Positions 1-10,775 of a DNA stretch of 64,000 nucleotides are shown here, piece by piece. Under the pieces are notes generated by a model. The model ran no database searches. It had not been told where the DNA came from and worked only from the letters and a program-made list of their open reading frames with translations. The stretch is from Terramyces sp. JEL0728. Lineage: Eukaryota; Chytridiomycota; Chytridiomycetes; Rhizophydiales; Terramycetaceae. The stretch's first letter is position 1. The number at the start of each line of letters is the position of its first letter. The stretch is from contig JADIIU010000051.1 of the NCBI GenBank assembly GCA_027603945.1, forward strand, positions 1-64,000, read 5' to 3'. The position numbers and the translations under genes were made by a program.

Positions 1-218
1 AAAACGGATTTGTTCGCGTTGTCAAGATATCAAAGAATATTATCCAAAACGAAGGGTTCTTTGCTTTCTACAAGGGGTTGGTGCCTAGAGTGCTCCGTGT
101 TGCTCCTGGACAATCAATCACATTCATGGTAATTTTGAATTAATTGCAGGTTTATGAAAAAGTATACAGAGCATTGTCCGATCTTAATAACCCAGTTACT
201 GCTGACTTGGCAGCTTAA
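1..218 (+). CDS. Mitochondrial carrier (SLC25), C-terminal end, probable succinate/fumarate carrier
   Basis: Partial gene entering from the left edge. Codons begin at 3, a 21-nt intron lies at 129-149, and the stop is at 216-218. The last 64 residues carry the third carrier repeat end: EGFFAFYKGLVPRVLRVAP followed by GQSITFMVYEKVYRAL. The RVLRVAPGQ-x-x-x-F-x-VYE pattern fits the succinate/fumarate (Sfc1/ACR1) group better than citrate or ADP/ATP carriers, but the substrate-contact residues of repeats 1 and 2 are outside the window. The family exchanges metabolites across the inner mitochondrial membrane. The carrier family is confident; the substrate is not. Confidence 0.75.
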
Positions 219-397
219 TATATTACTATTAATCATCATGAAATTTATTGATGGTGTCTCTATGCGAGTATCCTATCGCTACCAGCCGCAGTCATTACCA
301 ATCCCGTTCATTCCACTGCGCATATCTTTTGATTCTCGGCCAATACCATAAACTCAATTTGGGCTGGCGCGTTTTTTATTTCATTTGAAATAACAAA

Positions 398-2090
398 ATG
401 CTTATTCGATTCGCACCAATATTAATCAATCGAATTGCAAATGCAGCGACTCCTAATACGATACTAACTAGACCTAAATTTCAAAAACTAATTCCGCCAT
501 TTCCAAAGACAGTGATTATCAAATTAGAAGTGAATTCAAGTATATTTTTCAAATTGGTTTCGACTACTAAGCAGCTGGTGAAATTTATACTATTGGGATT
601 CGGAACAGCAATTCGGTTCACTACTCTAGCCTTCCTTTATGGCCCACTGATCATTACATTTCCACCGTGGTTTTTAATGGAATACAATACAATTATGGAT
701 GAACGGGTACCTAGATTATGGTGGGTAGAGTGGATGGTCTGGGTAATTGGAACTTCAGGTCCAACGTTCACTAAACTGGGCCAATGGGCTTCATCGAGAT
801 CTGACCTGTTTCCTAACTATATTTGTACAGAACTATCAAAGTTGCAGTCAAATAATAGAGCACATTCATTCATACATACTAGAAATACTATTGAATCTAA
901 TTTTAACCAACCGCTCGATGAATTATTCGCTGAATTCAATGTTCTGCCAATCGGAGTAGGTGCAATTGGTCAAGTCTACAAAGCAAAGCTTCGGGAGTGC
1001 AATCAAGATGTTGCTGTCAAAGTTCTGCACCCTTATGTACGATACCTGGTCAGTGTGGACCTGAAAATCATGAGGTTCTTTGCAAGCGCAATAGAGTACA
1101 CTGTCCCCAACTCGCATTGGTTAAGTTTACCAGAGGAAGTAGATATGTTTGCATCAATGATGCGAGCACAATTGGATCTGTCAGTCGAAGCGGATAATCT
1201 GGTCCTATTTGGGGAGAATTTCACCGAGTGGGATTCAGTTGGATTCCCACAACCGTTCCATAAATACGTTCGAAAGGACATATTGATTGAAAATTGGGTG
1301 GATGGAATATTGATGGAAAAGTTTCTGAAATGGGAAAGCTGTTTCGACAGGCAAGTTGCAACCATTGGTCTCACTTCATTCTTGGTAATCTACAATTAAA
1401 AGTTAGAAAATGCTGATTCTAGATAATTATCTGCATGCAGATTTACACCCTGGCAACATAATTATTTCTTTCCAATCAAAATTCGATTCAAGCATGTTCC
1501 TTGATGCACGTAAAATTGAACACATAGCAAAATCAAAAACTAAAGAAGAATGGCAAGAGTCACTATTGGAAATCCACCAAGACTATGACCCATATTTGCA
1601 CTATATAGATGCAGGTTTGGTCTCACGCCTGTCAGGCCAGCATTTTGCAAACTTTATTGACTTGTTCAAAGCCATCACCGATTTTGATGGAAATCTAATC
1701 TCAAAGCTAATGGTGGAGCGGTCAAGAACACCGAGCACAGTAATAGACTTTAAAGGATTTTCCGATTCCATGAAGCAGTTTATGCAAAAGATTAAACGAA
1801 ATGCGTTTGCCCTAAAGCACATCCAGGTTACAGAAATTCTATCTTTCGTTTTCAATATTGTTCGCAAGCATCATGTTAAAATTGAAGGCGATTTTGCAAA
1901 CGTTGGAGTGGCAATTATTTTGCTTGAAGGTGTTGGGAAACAGCTTGAACCAGATCTAGATTTGCTGAAAGCTAGTGTTCCGTTCTTATCAAAAGCGATA
2001 AGGAATAGAGTACAGGGAAAGGTGTCGCGCACTGAAATCGGATTGTGGAATTACCTGAAACTACGTCTGTTTTCAGCAATATTTAAATAA
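398..2090 (+). CDS. ADCK2-like ABC1/UbiB atypical kinase
   Basis: Two exons (398-1384, 1407-2090) join across a 22-nt intron into 556 aa. Visible ABC1/UbiB landmarks are the KLGQWASSR (KxGQ) motif near residue 128, an alanine-rich nucleotide loop variant VGAIGQVYKAK, VAVKVLHP with the lysine, and after the junction DNYLHADLHPGN (catalytic loop) and a DAGL metal-binding motif. The sequence KMLILDNYLHADLHPGN across the splice site is typical of ADCK2. Residues 90-110 look like a membrane or matrix-targeting hydrophobic stretch. The family acts in mitochondria and is linked to coenzyme Q or lipid metabolism; the substrate is unknown. No good alternative start is seen. Confidence 0.85.
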
Positions 2091-2099
2091 ATTGATATA

Positions 2100-3872
2100 T
2101 TAAACAGATTTGCTTTTTTCCCTAGTTACGAAAGCTTCCCTTAAGAGATCGTCTCTTTCCTTCACCTTTGGCGGCTTTGGCTTGACGCGAGGCTTTCTCC
2201 CAAACTGTAGTAAATCTTGTGAACCCATAGGAGTAGAGTCGTTCTCGGCTATAGGCATGTTTATGATTTTCCTATCCAGCCTTCTGCCACCCTTTATTGG
2301 GGCTTCTTCTGGAGGTGCTGGGGGTTTTTCTACTGCATCTTTCAACAAATGCTGGCCATAGCCTCTTGGGCAAATAATAGCTCCTTCAGATAGGTTCCTA
2401 GAGTGCCCTCCGATATGATTTAAATTAATAATAAATTCAAATTCTTCTTTGGGTGCAGCTTCGATAGGTTTTTGAACCACAGACAATGATCTCCCTCCAG
2501 CACCTTTATTTGGCAGCACCGAAGTCTCAATTTTCTGGCAAAACAGTTCCAGATATATGCCTTCATTCATTTTATCAGAGAATCTTGCACACATCCCAGC
2601 CCCTAAGGTTAGCTGCACTTACTTGCAATTTTGAGTCTTACTGGGTCCCATTCAAATTCTTGCTTCTCTTGTTTGAATCTATTGATCATGGCTTCAATGC
2701 TGGGGACTTCAAACCCTGGATAAGAAATAAATACCAATCCCAATTAGAGGTGAAATACTTGGGTTATGGTGCGTAATTGCCTGTCCGGTATCCGCGTTGC
2801 CGACTTCTGTGACGCAAAGACAGCATGCTTGGGTTCGCATATCATTTCCCAACCAATAAAACACAGTATTCATCAATCCAATAATCAGATCATCCATATC
2901 CACTATTCTAAACCCAGCTCCTTTTGCCAGTGCATTTTTTACAGTTTGATTGGCTCCAATTTTCCGAATATTCACTTCTGGCAGCTCAGGAGCCAGCATT
3001 TGGTCTTTATCCTTTTTGTCTTTTGGCTTATTGGCAGCCCTCTGATGAAACAGAGACTCATACAACTGCGCAGTTGCGTCGGCATTTGCAGTAGCAATTG
3101 AGTAGTATCCCAACCTCGCAAACCACTGTTTTTTACTGCTGTCATTTAAATAGCTGTCTGGCATCTCTATGAATCGGATTTGGATGTTGTTTGGATCTCT
3201 CATAATAGCTAGTTTGACTCCATCAAAGTTTGTAACATCCATTTCTACTTCATAATTCTTTGAAGACATTCTTTTTACCAGTCTTTGCAAGAAATGGACA
3301 TAGATAACCATATATTCGTATTCATGCCCATGTTCTGCTGGTTTTGGATCTTGGGGCTTCCCTCCTGCATTCTGCTGCTCAATCTTATTGTATTGCATCT
3401 CTTGAGAATACTAGTTTTAATCCATATTTACTTTTAGATCCTCTTCAAACAGCAGCATGACCCTGTTATGGAATGATGTGCCGTAAGACGACCCGCCATA
3501 GGACATGGCAAATATTCTTCCATTAGCTGCAACGTGGAGTTTGGATTTTTGTATTTCTGGTGTTGATTCTTTCTCAAGAGCTCCTTTTTTGGCGATGCTA
3601 TCAAAATTGAACGCTGGATTTTTGGCTGCTTGTGCAGTTTGCATGGTTGGAGGTTTGATGCATTCCTGATACCCTTCAAAATCCACATTCATGCCGCATG
3701 ATTTGTAAAAATCCATAGTCTTATTGACATCCCGACATCGAAATCTGAAATATCTCATCTTTGAAAATTCACGGATTTGATTCTTTGCTTTTTTAATCAT
3801 GGAAGCTGCAGCAGCAGTAGCTTTGTCTGTCGGCACTTTTGCATGCTTTGATTGAGGTGCTGCAGCATTCAT
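2100..3872 (-). CDS. Multi-domain VOC (glyoxalase-like) protein, function unknown
   Basis: Four exons on the minus strand, with introns at 3411-3431, 2716-2734 and 2603-2622 (21, 19, 20 nt), give 570 aa. Residues 40-70 (YFRFRCRDVNKTMDFYKSCG) look like the first beta-alpha unit of a vicinal-oxygen-chelate/glyoxalase domain. Similar stretches recur near residues 170-260 (a GYYSIATANADATAQLYESLF module) and 290-345. The C-terminal quarter is Pro/Lys-rich and disordered. I see no clear set of metal-binding His/Glu residues, so enzymatic activity is not claimed. The start is the only Met preceding the first domain. The exact family is not recognised. Confidence 0.7.
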
Positions 3873-3908
3873 TGACGCGATTTTATAAGAAAATTAGACA
3901 ATGTTTAT

Positions 3909-6900
3909 TCAACGGTTAAGAAACACACCATCCAACTTTGCCAAATCAAGAATCTATGTTATTTCATAATTACCATTGGATCGTCAAAGAATTTAGTGAT
4001 GGACACATCTTCACTGAGACCTTTACGTCTCCTGGTCTTGACTAAAAAGTCTCTGGCAAGATGAGGGGCAGGACTTGGCTCTAACGGCCTTAACGCAATC
4101 GTTTTGTCAAGTGGGTCGCCAGGAACAATCTATTGTAAACTTCAACAAACCTGCCAGTGATCAAATATTTGTTGGCAGAATGCCTGTCCTTGCGTGTGTG
4201 TTCTCAAATCAGTTTCAAATCCAAACGAATCAATTGCCGGAAGCAATGCTTTGATTGTGTATAAAGGCGAACCTGGCTTTGGCAAGTCTTGAGTAACATG
4301 CCCTCTCCTTCTCGCGAGAACGGTGTACACTGATTGAATGCAGTCAGACGGGGCTTGAATTTCCACATGGAAGATTGGCTCCATCAATCTAGGAGTAGCC
4401 TTCCATTAAATTACTATTACCATTAAAAAGGAGGAATAGCACACTCTTCTAGCTGTTGGGATAATCTGGCCGCCCCCTCTATATATAGGCTCCTCGGCGA
4501 TAGTTGCATCTAGAATACGGAATTTCAAATTGCGAATAGCTATCATCAATAATTAAATACGTTCGTCAGTTAACGGACCTTCTCTCGCAGCCCATTGGAA
4601 CCCTTGTTTAATAGAGTCCTTTATCGAGAACAAAAGTTTCTTGTTTGTTTCGGCAGGAAGAGAGTCGTTTATCAGCATGTTTGGCCCATTTTCATCGGGA
4701 CCGAAAGCCCAAATATTTCTAGCAGCCAAGATATCCCATTCATACTTGGAAACAAAGTGCTCGCCCAGCACCTTTGGTGTGGAATTGATATCCACTCTGT
4801 AGTTTTCAATGTCTTCGGCGATACCTCTTTCCAAAGGTTCGCAAATCATGGTAATCTTGTTCTTTTTGTTTGGTGTTTCGGCATAGCATTTTAGTTGCGA
4901 GACTTCAACGACTGTTTCGCAAAATCGAACAACAGGATCAGCAATTTTGATGTCGATTTCCGCATATAGTTTTCGAAGATCATGCATTACACAATCCAGG
5001 TACAATTCTCCAGTTCCTAATAGAATGTGCTCTCCTGATTCTTCAACTTTAGTAGATAATATCTGGTATGATTTGTTGACTTTACGCAAGCCTTCCAACA
5101 TCTTTGGCAATTCGGTGGGGTTGACTGGTTCAACAGCAACTTTGAGAACTGGAATGGTGTTGAATCTTAATGCTTTAAAAATATAAACCGGATCATCTTC
5201 GTCTTCATTGGTGTCTGTAATGGTTGCAGTTTTGATGATAGTGTTTTCGACTCCAGATAGCAGTACCCAGTTACCAGCTGACGCAGACTCAACGTTTATC
5301 TTGTATCTTGATTGATATATAGCTATGTTTGACACAACATGAACAGCCATATCTTCTTCATCATCAGGCGAATATCCCTCTCCCAATACTCTGACTGACT
5401 GGCCTTTGGTAATTGTTCCTGACAATATCCTCCCGAACGAATCAAACGACAGCACATTGTCAGCGTTGTATAATTTTACAATTTGAATCATAAGTGGGCC
5501 GTCAGGATCACATCCGGTCATTGCTGCCCCATATTTACCACTTAAATCTCCTGTATACATTCTTTCAATCTTTGACTTTGCACTTTCGATTGGTGATGGT
5601 ATCAAGTTTACGCACATGTCAGTCAATCCATTCAAATTCCCAAAGAATTGGTCAAACACCAGTCGCAACAGAGGTTTCATATTCAGTTTATATGAGCTAT
5701 TCTTTAATACAATGCCAAGAGACGCAAGAGTTCCCTTCAAGTCTTTGGGATCTTCTCCGAGCACTTGGCCATATATTTTATATAGCGGGTCCAGGATAAA
5801 ATGTGTAAATGTACGCTGGCGTGGTTCTCCTTCTCTGGGCGATTTTCTAAATGATCTTTTTTCGCTGTCAAAGTAAATATCACCCCACAGTCTCCGGGCA
5901 AATGCATCTATATCAAAAGATTCTGTTTTAGCTTAGAAACATACCTTCAGAATTTTCAAAGTATTTTGCAGCAAAAGATTTCAATGAAAAGCACCACCCC
6001 ATCTCTGTAGATCCAAATAGAACATTTCCTTTTTCTGGCGATAATCTAATATCTGAAATTTTAAACAGAATTGAATTCACTTCTTCGATAGTATGTTTCA
6101 GTTTAAAGTATGCATCTTCAGGTGGCAGTTTTAATTCCAAAATTAATCGATCCACTTTGTTTACCATTAAAAAGAACGGAATGTTTTCATTCACCAGCTG
6201 TTTGATAATATTTTCGGTATTTGCCATAACCTATCATTAGCGCCAGTTACTCCTTCGACGGCATCCACCAACAAAATAGCACCATCTGAAATTCTTAACG
6301 CCGCAGTCATTTCATCAGTAAAATTAACATGGCCAGGAGTATCAATGAAATTCATTAAATGAGATTTATGTTTTAAATTCTGCATGACGAATGACATTGG
6401 CATACTCTTGATACTTAATCCACGCTCCCTCTCTAAAAGATGAACATCAGTGTATCGAAGTGGGTTTTCGGCATCCATATATATTTCATGTGAGTGAGAC
6501 ACCAACATGTCCATAAAAGATGTTTTTCCATGGTGCAAATGTCCAACGAGTGCGACATTTCTAATCACTTCTGGATATTTCATCAGATCTACCATAAACT
6601 CTTTCTTGAATGCTGTTTCCGGTAATCCTTTTTCTTGAACAAAAGATAATGCAATTTTCACTGGAGCGATAATTGGCTGGGTAAGTGGTTGAGTGTCTTC
6701 CTCTTGCACAAGTGTCTCTACTCCCGGTCCGTAGATTTCTAATGCTGAAGGGTAATACTTTTTGTCTTCATGAAGCACAATTTGATTAGCAAAGTTTTCT
6801 TTGGTTATAAATTCTTACCATCATGAACAATAACTTGATCTTCCTGTGGTTCATCATCATGATCCATGTGTGGTTCTTGTCTTTCTGGCTCTTCTCCGAC

Positions 6901-6969
6901 ATTGCTCTCTTCATCATCTATATCTGGGCCGATATAATTTCCAAATTCATCATACAAATCATCGTCCAT
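3909..6969 (-). CDS. SNU114: U5 snRNP GTPase Snu114/EFTUD2
   Basis: Eight exons with seven introns (6799-6818, 6231-6250, 5923-5944, 4540-4560, 4400-4420, 4130-4150, 3954-3973; 20-22 nt) yield 971 aa, the size expected for this EF2-like spliceosomal GTPase. It begins [16 protein letters not shown], the hallmark acidic N-terminus. The G domain shows GHLHHGKTS (P-loop; the family often has GHLHHGKT), DTPGHVNF and NKVDRL. Domains II-V follow, including [20 protein letters not shown], the [19 protein letters not shown] core and [17 protein letters not shown]. It remodels U5/U6 during spliceosome activation. One intron lies inside a single apparently continuous ORF and had to be inferred from the VEGVMANTE alignment; the last short exon restores the conserved [12 protein letters not shown] tail. 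Confidence 0.95.
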
Positions 6970-7045
6970 TTTGTTTTTGATCTCTTGATTCAAAATTTTT
7001 TCAAAAAGAAAAAGCAGAAATACACCATTATTGACTGGCATATAG

Positions 7046-7870
7046 TCAAGGTTTATTTGCAAATAACATCAATGAATGGGTGGAAAGGATCACGGGTGAA
7101 TCAAAGAACTTTCTTTTGAATCCCATTTCTCCAAATTTCTCTACTAGGAAAGATATGGCCGTTTCTTTCCCCAATTCACGAATGCGATCTGCCATAATTG
7201 GACTATTTGTGTAAAAGCCAATCGCATCGCGGCCGGTAGGAAATTTCAAATCATGGTTTTTCGTTATAATTTTGATATTCTGGAATCCTGCATCTTGAGC
7301 ATATTCTGTGAGTGAATCTTCAAACATCAAAGGGTTCTTTTTGGTATCTGCAGGATCAGGGTATTCCGAAGGGTCTTTTCCCATATAGTACTGGATGAAA
7401 GTCGCCATTTCTACGACTTGATTGTTCAAAGTAGGGTCTGCATTGAACGCGATCACTGCCAACAATCCGCCTGTTGACAAAACTCGATATGCTGCGTTCA
7501 ATGCTGCTGCTTTGTCTGGTGCTAGAAACAATGCAAACACAGATACGGCAGCATCAAGTGAGGAATCCTTGATCCCTGCGAGTGTCTGAGCATCGCAAAC
7601 GAAACAGTTGAGAGAAAGGTTCAACTTTACTGCCTTTTCAATGGTCTTCTTTACCATACCTGGAGATATATCGATAGCAGTAGTGCTGTACTTGGCAGCT
7701 GCTAACAGTGCAAATGCACCAGTTCCGCATCCAACATCCAGTGCAGACCGTATTCCGTGTCTTTCTAACTCGTGCATTACATCCGTACTGTATTTAGTGG
7801 TCATGTCAGTATACGCTGTATCGTAGATTTCGCTGTGGTTGCCCCAAGGATCCTCTTTGCTTGCCTCCAT
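7046..7870 (-). CDS. SAM-dependent class I methyltransferase
   Basis: Single-exon gene of 274 aa. Motif I is ALDVGCGTGAFALLAA near residue 43, followed by the acidic TTAIDIS (motif post I), CDAQTL, and AAYRVLSTGGLLAVIAF (motifs II/III). This is the Methyltransf_11/25 fold, acting on a small molecule or lipid head group. The C-terminal half (residues 165-274) is the substrate-recognition region and gives no specific match. No signal peptide or membrane segment. It is divergently arranged with the FUN14 gene at 7892, with only 21 bp between the two start codons. Confidence 0.8.
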   Translation of the reverse strand: MEASKEDPWGNHSEIYDTAYTDMTTKYSTDVMHELERHGIRSALDVGCGTGAFALLAAAKYSTTAIDISPGMVKKTIEKAVKLNLSLNCFVCDAQTLAGIKDSSLDAAVSVFALFLAPDKAAALNAAYRVLSTGGLLAVIAFNADPTLNNQVVEMATFIQYYMGKDPSEYPDPADTKKNPLMFEDSLTEYAQDAGFQNIKIITKNHDLKFPTGRDAIGFYTNSPIMADRIRELGKETAISFLVEKFGEMGFKRKFFDSPVILSTHSLMLFANKP

Positions 7871-7891
7871 AAAAAAAGTTTCAAAATACTA
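7871..7891. promoter_or_regulatory. 21-bp divergent intergenic region
   Basis: The start codons of the methyltransferase (minus, 7870) and the FUN14/EF-hand gene (plus, 7892) are only 21 bp apart. The spacer is A-rich with no TATA box. Promoter elements and 5' untranslated sequence must overlap one or both coding regions, unless one of the genes has an unseen upstream exon. Confidence 0.5.
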
Positions 7892-8306
7892 ATGACTCCT
7901 GAAGAAATCAAGGAAAAGGCAGTAGAGGCATTCAAAGGCCCAGCCAACCCAACTGAAATCAGTGTTGTAATAATTTATTAAACCTAGGCTGCTGTATTTG
8001 GTGCTGCTTCTGGATTTGCTTCAAAGAAAGTCTCAAAGACAGCTGCATTCCTTGTAGGATTAACATTCATGGGGCTGCAAGTAAATATAACTAATACAGG
8101 GATTATCTCATACTAAATTAATCACAATTAATTGGGATAATTTGGAAAAAAAGGCGATTGAAAAGCTTGATGCAGACGGTGATGGAAAGTTGGATTCAAA
8201 GGACTTGCAATTATACGCAAACAGATTTGTGCACAATTTATCCAATGATATTCCATCATCTGCTTCTTTTATCGCTGGATTCTGGATCGGATTCAGATAT
8301 GGTTAA
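7892..8306 (+). CDS. FUN14-domain protein with EF-hand between its membrane segments (paralogue 1)
   Basis: Three exons (7892-7966, 7988-8080, 8100-8306; introns 21 and 19 nt) encode 124 aa. The FUN14 core shows AAVFGAASGFASKKVSKTAA, a glycine-rich amphipathic segment, a hydrophobic stretch, INWDNLEKK (the family's IDW motif) and a C-terminal FIAGFWIGFRYG. A canonical EF-hand loop, DADGDGKLDSKD, sits between the two membrane segments. FUN14 proteins are mitochondrial outer-membrane proteins (mitophagy receptor FUNDC1 in animals). The cytosolic LC3-interacting tail of FUNDC1 is not present. Paralogues follow at 15730 and 16340. Confidence 0.85.
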
Positions 8307-8449
8307 TAATAAACAGATAGTCTCTAATGAGTCAATGCTGAGCAGCAGTAGTCGCGACTGCAGAATTATTCTTATGAGCATCTCTTTCCCTATTGATGGC
8401 ACTTTGCAGTTGTGAGTAAAAATGTTCAACAATTTTTTTCCATCAGAGG

Positions 8450-8931
8450 ATGAATCGCTTCATTGCCAGACAAGCACTATCAACCAAATTCGCAGGTAAT
8501 TCGATAAATAACAACCAGCTAGATTCAGTTTGATTAGAAATATTCAACCTACAATCGCTCGCCGTCATTATTCCGACCTTGACCCAGCAGACAAAGGGGA
8601 TTATCAAGCTTTTGTAGATCAATGGCAAACCCATTTCAAAAATGTTGACGATGATTTCGAACTCGAAAGAGGATTAAACCATATTTTTGCTGCTGATTGG
8701 GTCCCATCAGTTGAAGTTGTCAGCGAAGCACTAAGAGCTTCCCGTCGTTTAAATACCTTTGCAACAGCAGTTCGTATTCTCGAAGGTCTCCAAGACAAAG
8801 CATACAAGAAGGAGCAGTACGATGCGTATATTCGTGAATTGAAACCGCTATTGGAAGAATACGGAATTGTCGAAAAAGCTGATTTGGGAGCCTTCCAAGT
8901 AATTAGAGACAGAACTCCGTGGACTGAATAA
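8450..8931 (+). CDS. COX6: Cytochrome c oxidase subunit 5A (fungal Cox6)
   Basis: Two exons (8450-8495, 8519-8931; 23-nt intron) give 152 aa. A basic, acid-free N-terminus (MNRFIARQALSTKF) is a mitochondrial presequence. The mature part DFELERGLNHIFAADWVPSVE, with EALRASRRLNTFATAVRILE and the YGI near the end, is the standard COX5A helical fold. This nuclear-encoded, matrix-facing subunit of complex IV shows the organism retains an aerobic respiratory chain. The C-terminus is conserved. Confidence 0.93.
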
Positions 8932-9007
8932 TCTCCCAATACATATGGTTTTATTACTTTTTTTTCCAATTGAATCAAATTGCCTGGATAACTTTTTTGA
9001 CTTTCAG

Positions 9008-10757
9008 ATGGAAAACGAAACCCAGCCATTGATTCAAAGACCAGAATCCAAGAAAAATCGTGGCTTTCCAACAATCTTGAAAGCTATATTGCTTGCCGTG
9101 GTTGTAGCCGCTGCTGGATTCTGGTACTACTTTACCTCTCCAATTGACACTTTCAAATATACAAACTCCAAGATATTGAAAACTCCTTCAAACAAGGAAA
9201 TCGAGCTTTACTGGACAGTCGATGCTGCAGCAAAGGAAGTTGAATTTGCAGTTGTATCAAAGAACGGAGCTACTTGGGTTGCAATTGGTACCTCTGATGC
9301 TGGTGGCATGAAAGGAGCTGATATTTGGCTCGGATACAAAAAGAATGGGGAATTTACGCTCGAAGACAGATTCTCTGAAGCTTATGGATACCCTATCCTC
9401 GATCAGCAGCAAGATTTACAATTGTTGTCCTCTTATCAATCGTACTTTACCACCGCTTTTGCTTTCAAAAGATCGCTTGAGAGCTGTGATGATCGCGATG
9501 CAAACTTGGTTACTGCTCATCCTATGTGGTTTGTTTTTGCAATTGGCACTTCGAATGACTTTACAATGCACGCACCTGGGGATAACGCTCAAGTTTATCT
9601 CGATCTTGAAGGACACTACTTTGATGAATTTGTCGACGTTCCGTTGGATGAAGACACCGTCGAATATTCTATGATTGCCCCAGGTTGATTTTGCTTTAAT
9701 TCTAGCTTACGAAATCCCGGCCGAAGATACCGTGTACTGCTATTCCTATTTTGATATCTCAGAAGATCTCACTGAAAAGCATCAAGTAGTAGTTGAAGAT
9801 ATTTCTATTGCTTCAAAGTATGTTCATCACATGGTAGGCTACTTGTGTGATGAACCACTACCTGAATTTGAAACTCCAGGAACAACTTTCTGCAATTATT
9901 ACCGGCCAGTCAACCCAGTGATCAATTACAGTCCAAGGTGTGGTGCAATTCATTTTGCGTGGGCCAAAGGTGGGTAGTTGTTGACAATAGGCGGTGTAAA
10001 GAAGACTTATCCCGCAAACATGGGCAAACCAATTGGGCCTGGTGATCTTGCTGTTAAATATCTCATTTTGGAGACTCACTATTCAAATCCTTCTCTCGTC
10101 CCAGGCCAGTTTGATCCTGGCTCTGGATTTAAGCTTAAAATCACAAAGAAACTTCGCGACCTAGATGTAGGTGTTTTCACTTTGGGTGTTCCTCAAACCT
10201 ACATGTTCTTGCCTCCAGGCCAGCTTGCTTCTGTTGAAGGAGAGTGTGGATCTAAATGTACTATGAAGGAAGGTATCCCAGACTCTGGCTTGAATGTACT
10301 GTCGTCTCAATTACACATGCATCGCAGGGGGAAAGCCATGTCAACCAAGCATATTAGAGATGGGGTTGAACTTGCACCTCTTCCTTCAATGGAATACTTT
10401 GATTTCAACTTCCAATCTTACAATTTTGTCCCTAAAACACAAGAAAAGATTATGCCAGGAGACAGATTGGTCACCAAATGCACTTATGACACTAGAAAAG
10501 ACACTGAAATGGTTGTTGGCGGATGGTCATCAGAGCAAGAAATGTGTTACGCCTTTGTTGAATACTATCCAGCCATGCCAAACTATTCGTCCTGTTTGCA
10601 GATCCCAGATCTTCATGCATTCCCAAAGAAATCAAAAAAGAGCTATTATATGATTTGTGATGCTGGTGAAAACGATACCGATCCTGTCATTAAAGCTGGC
10701 CCAAAAGATCCGTTTATTGAATATCACCCAGATTCTATTTGCTTGCCTAGGAAATAA
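9008..10757 (+). CDS. DOMON plus copper type II monooxygenase (DBH/MOXD1-like)
   Basis: Three exons (9008-9683, 9706-9969, 9991-10757; 22- and 21-nt introns) give 568 aa. An N-terminal cytosolic tail with a single membrane anchor (KAILLAVVVAAAGFWYYF, residues about 24-42) is followed by a DOMON domain (ELYWTVD to DLEGHYFDEF). Two copper-monooxygenase domains follow: the CuH site KYVHHMVGYLCDE and the CuM site LHMHRRGKAM, with a second-shell WSSEQEMCYAFVEYYP holding the Met ligand. Family members use ascorbate to hydroxylate a substrate in the secretory lumen; dopamine is not implied. A second in-frame Met at 8945 starts a hydrophobic stretch and is less likely to be the start. Confidence 0.9.
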
Positions 10758-10775
10758 AAGATTGAAACCAATTTA

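Noticed and set aside
6191..6232. Continuous reading of Snu114 exon 2 into ILSNSW-stop
   Set aside because: A 20-nt intron at 6231-6250 restores the conserved VEGVMANTE sequence.
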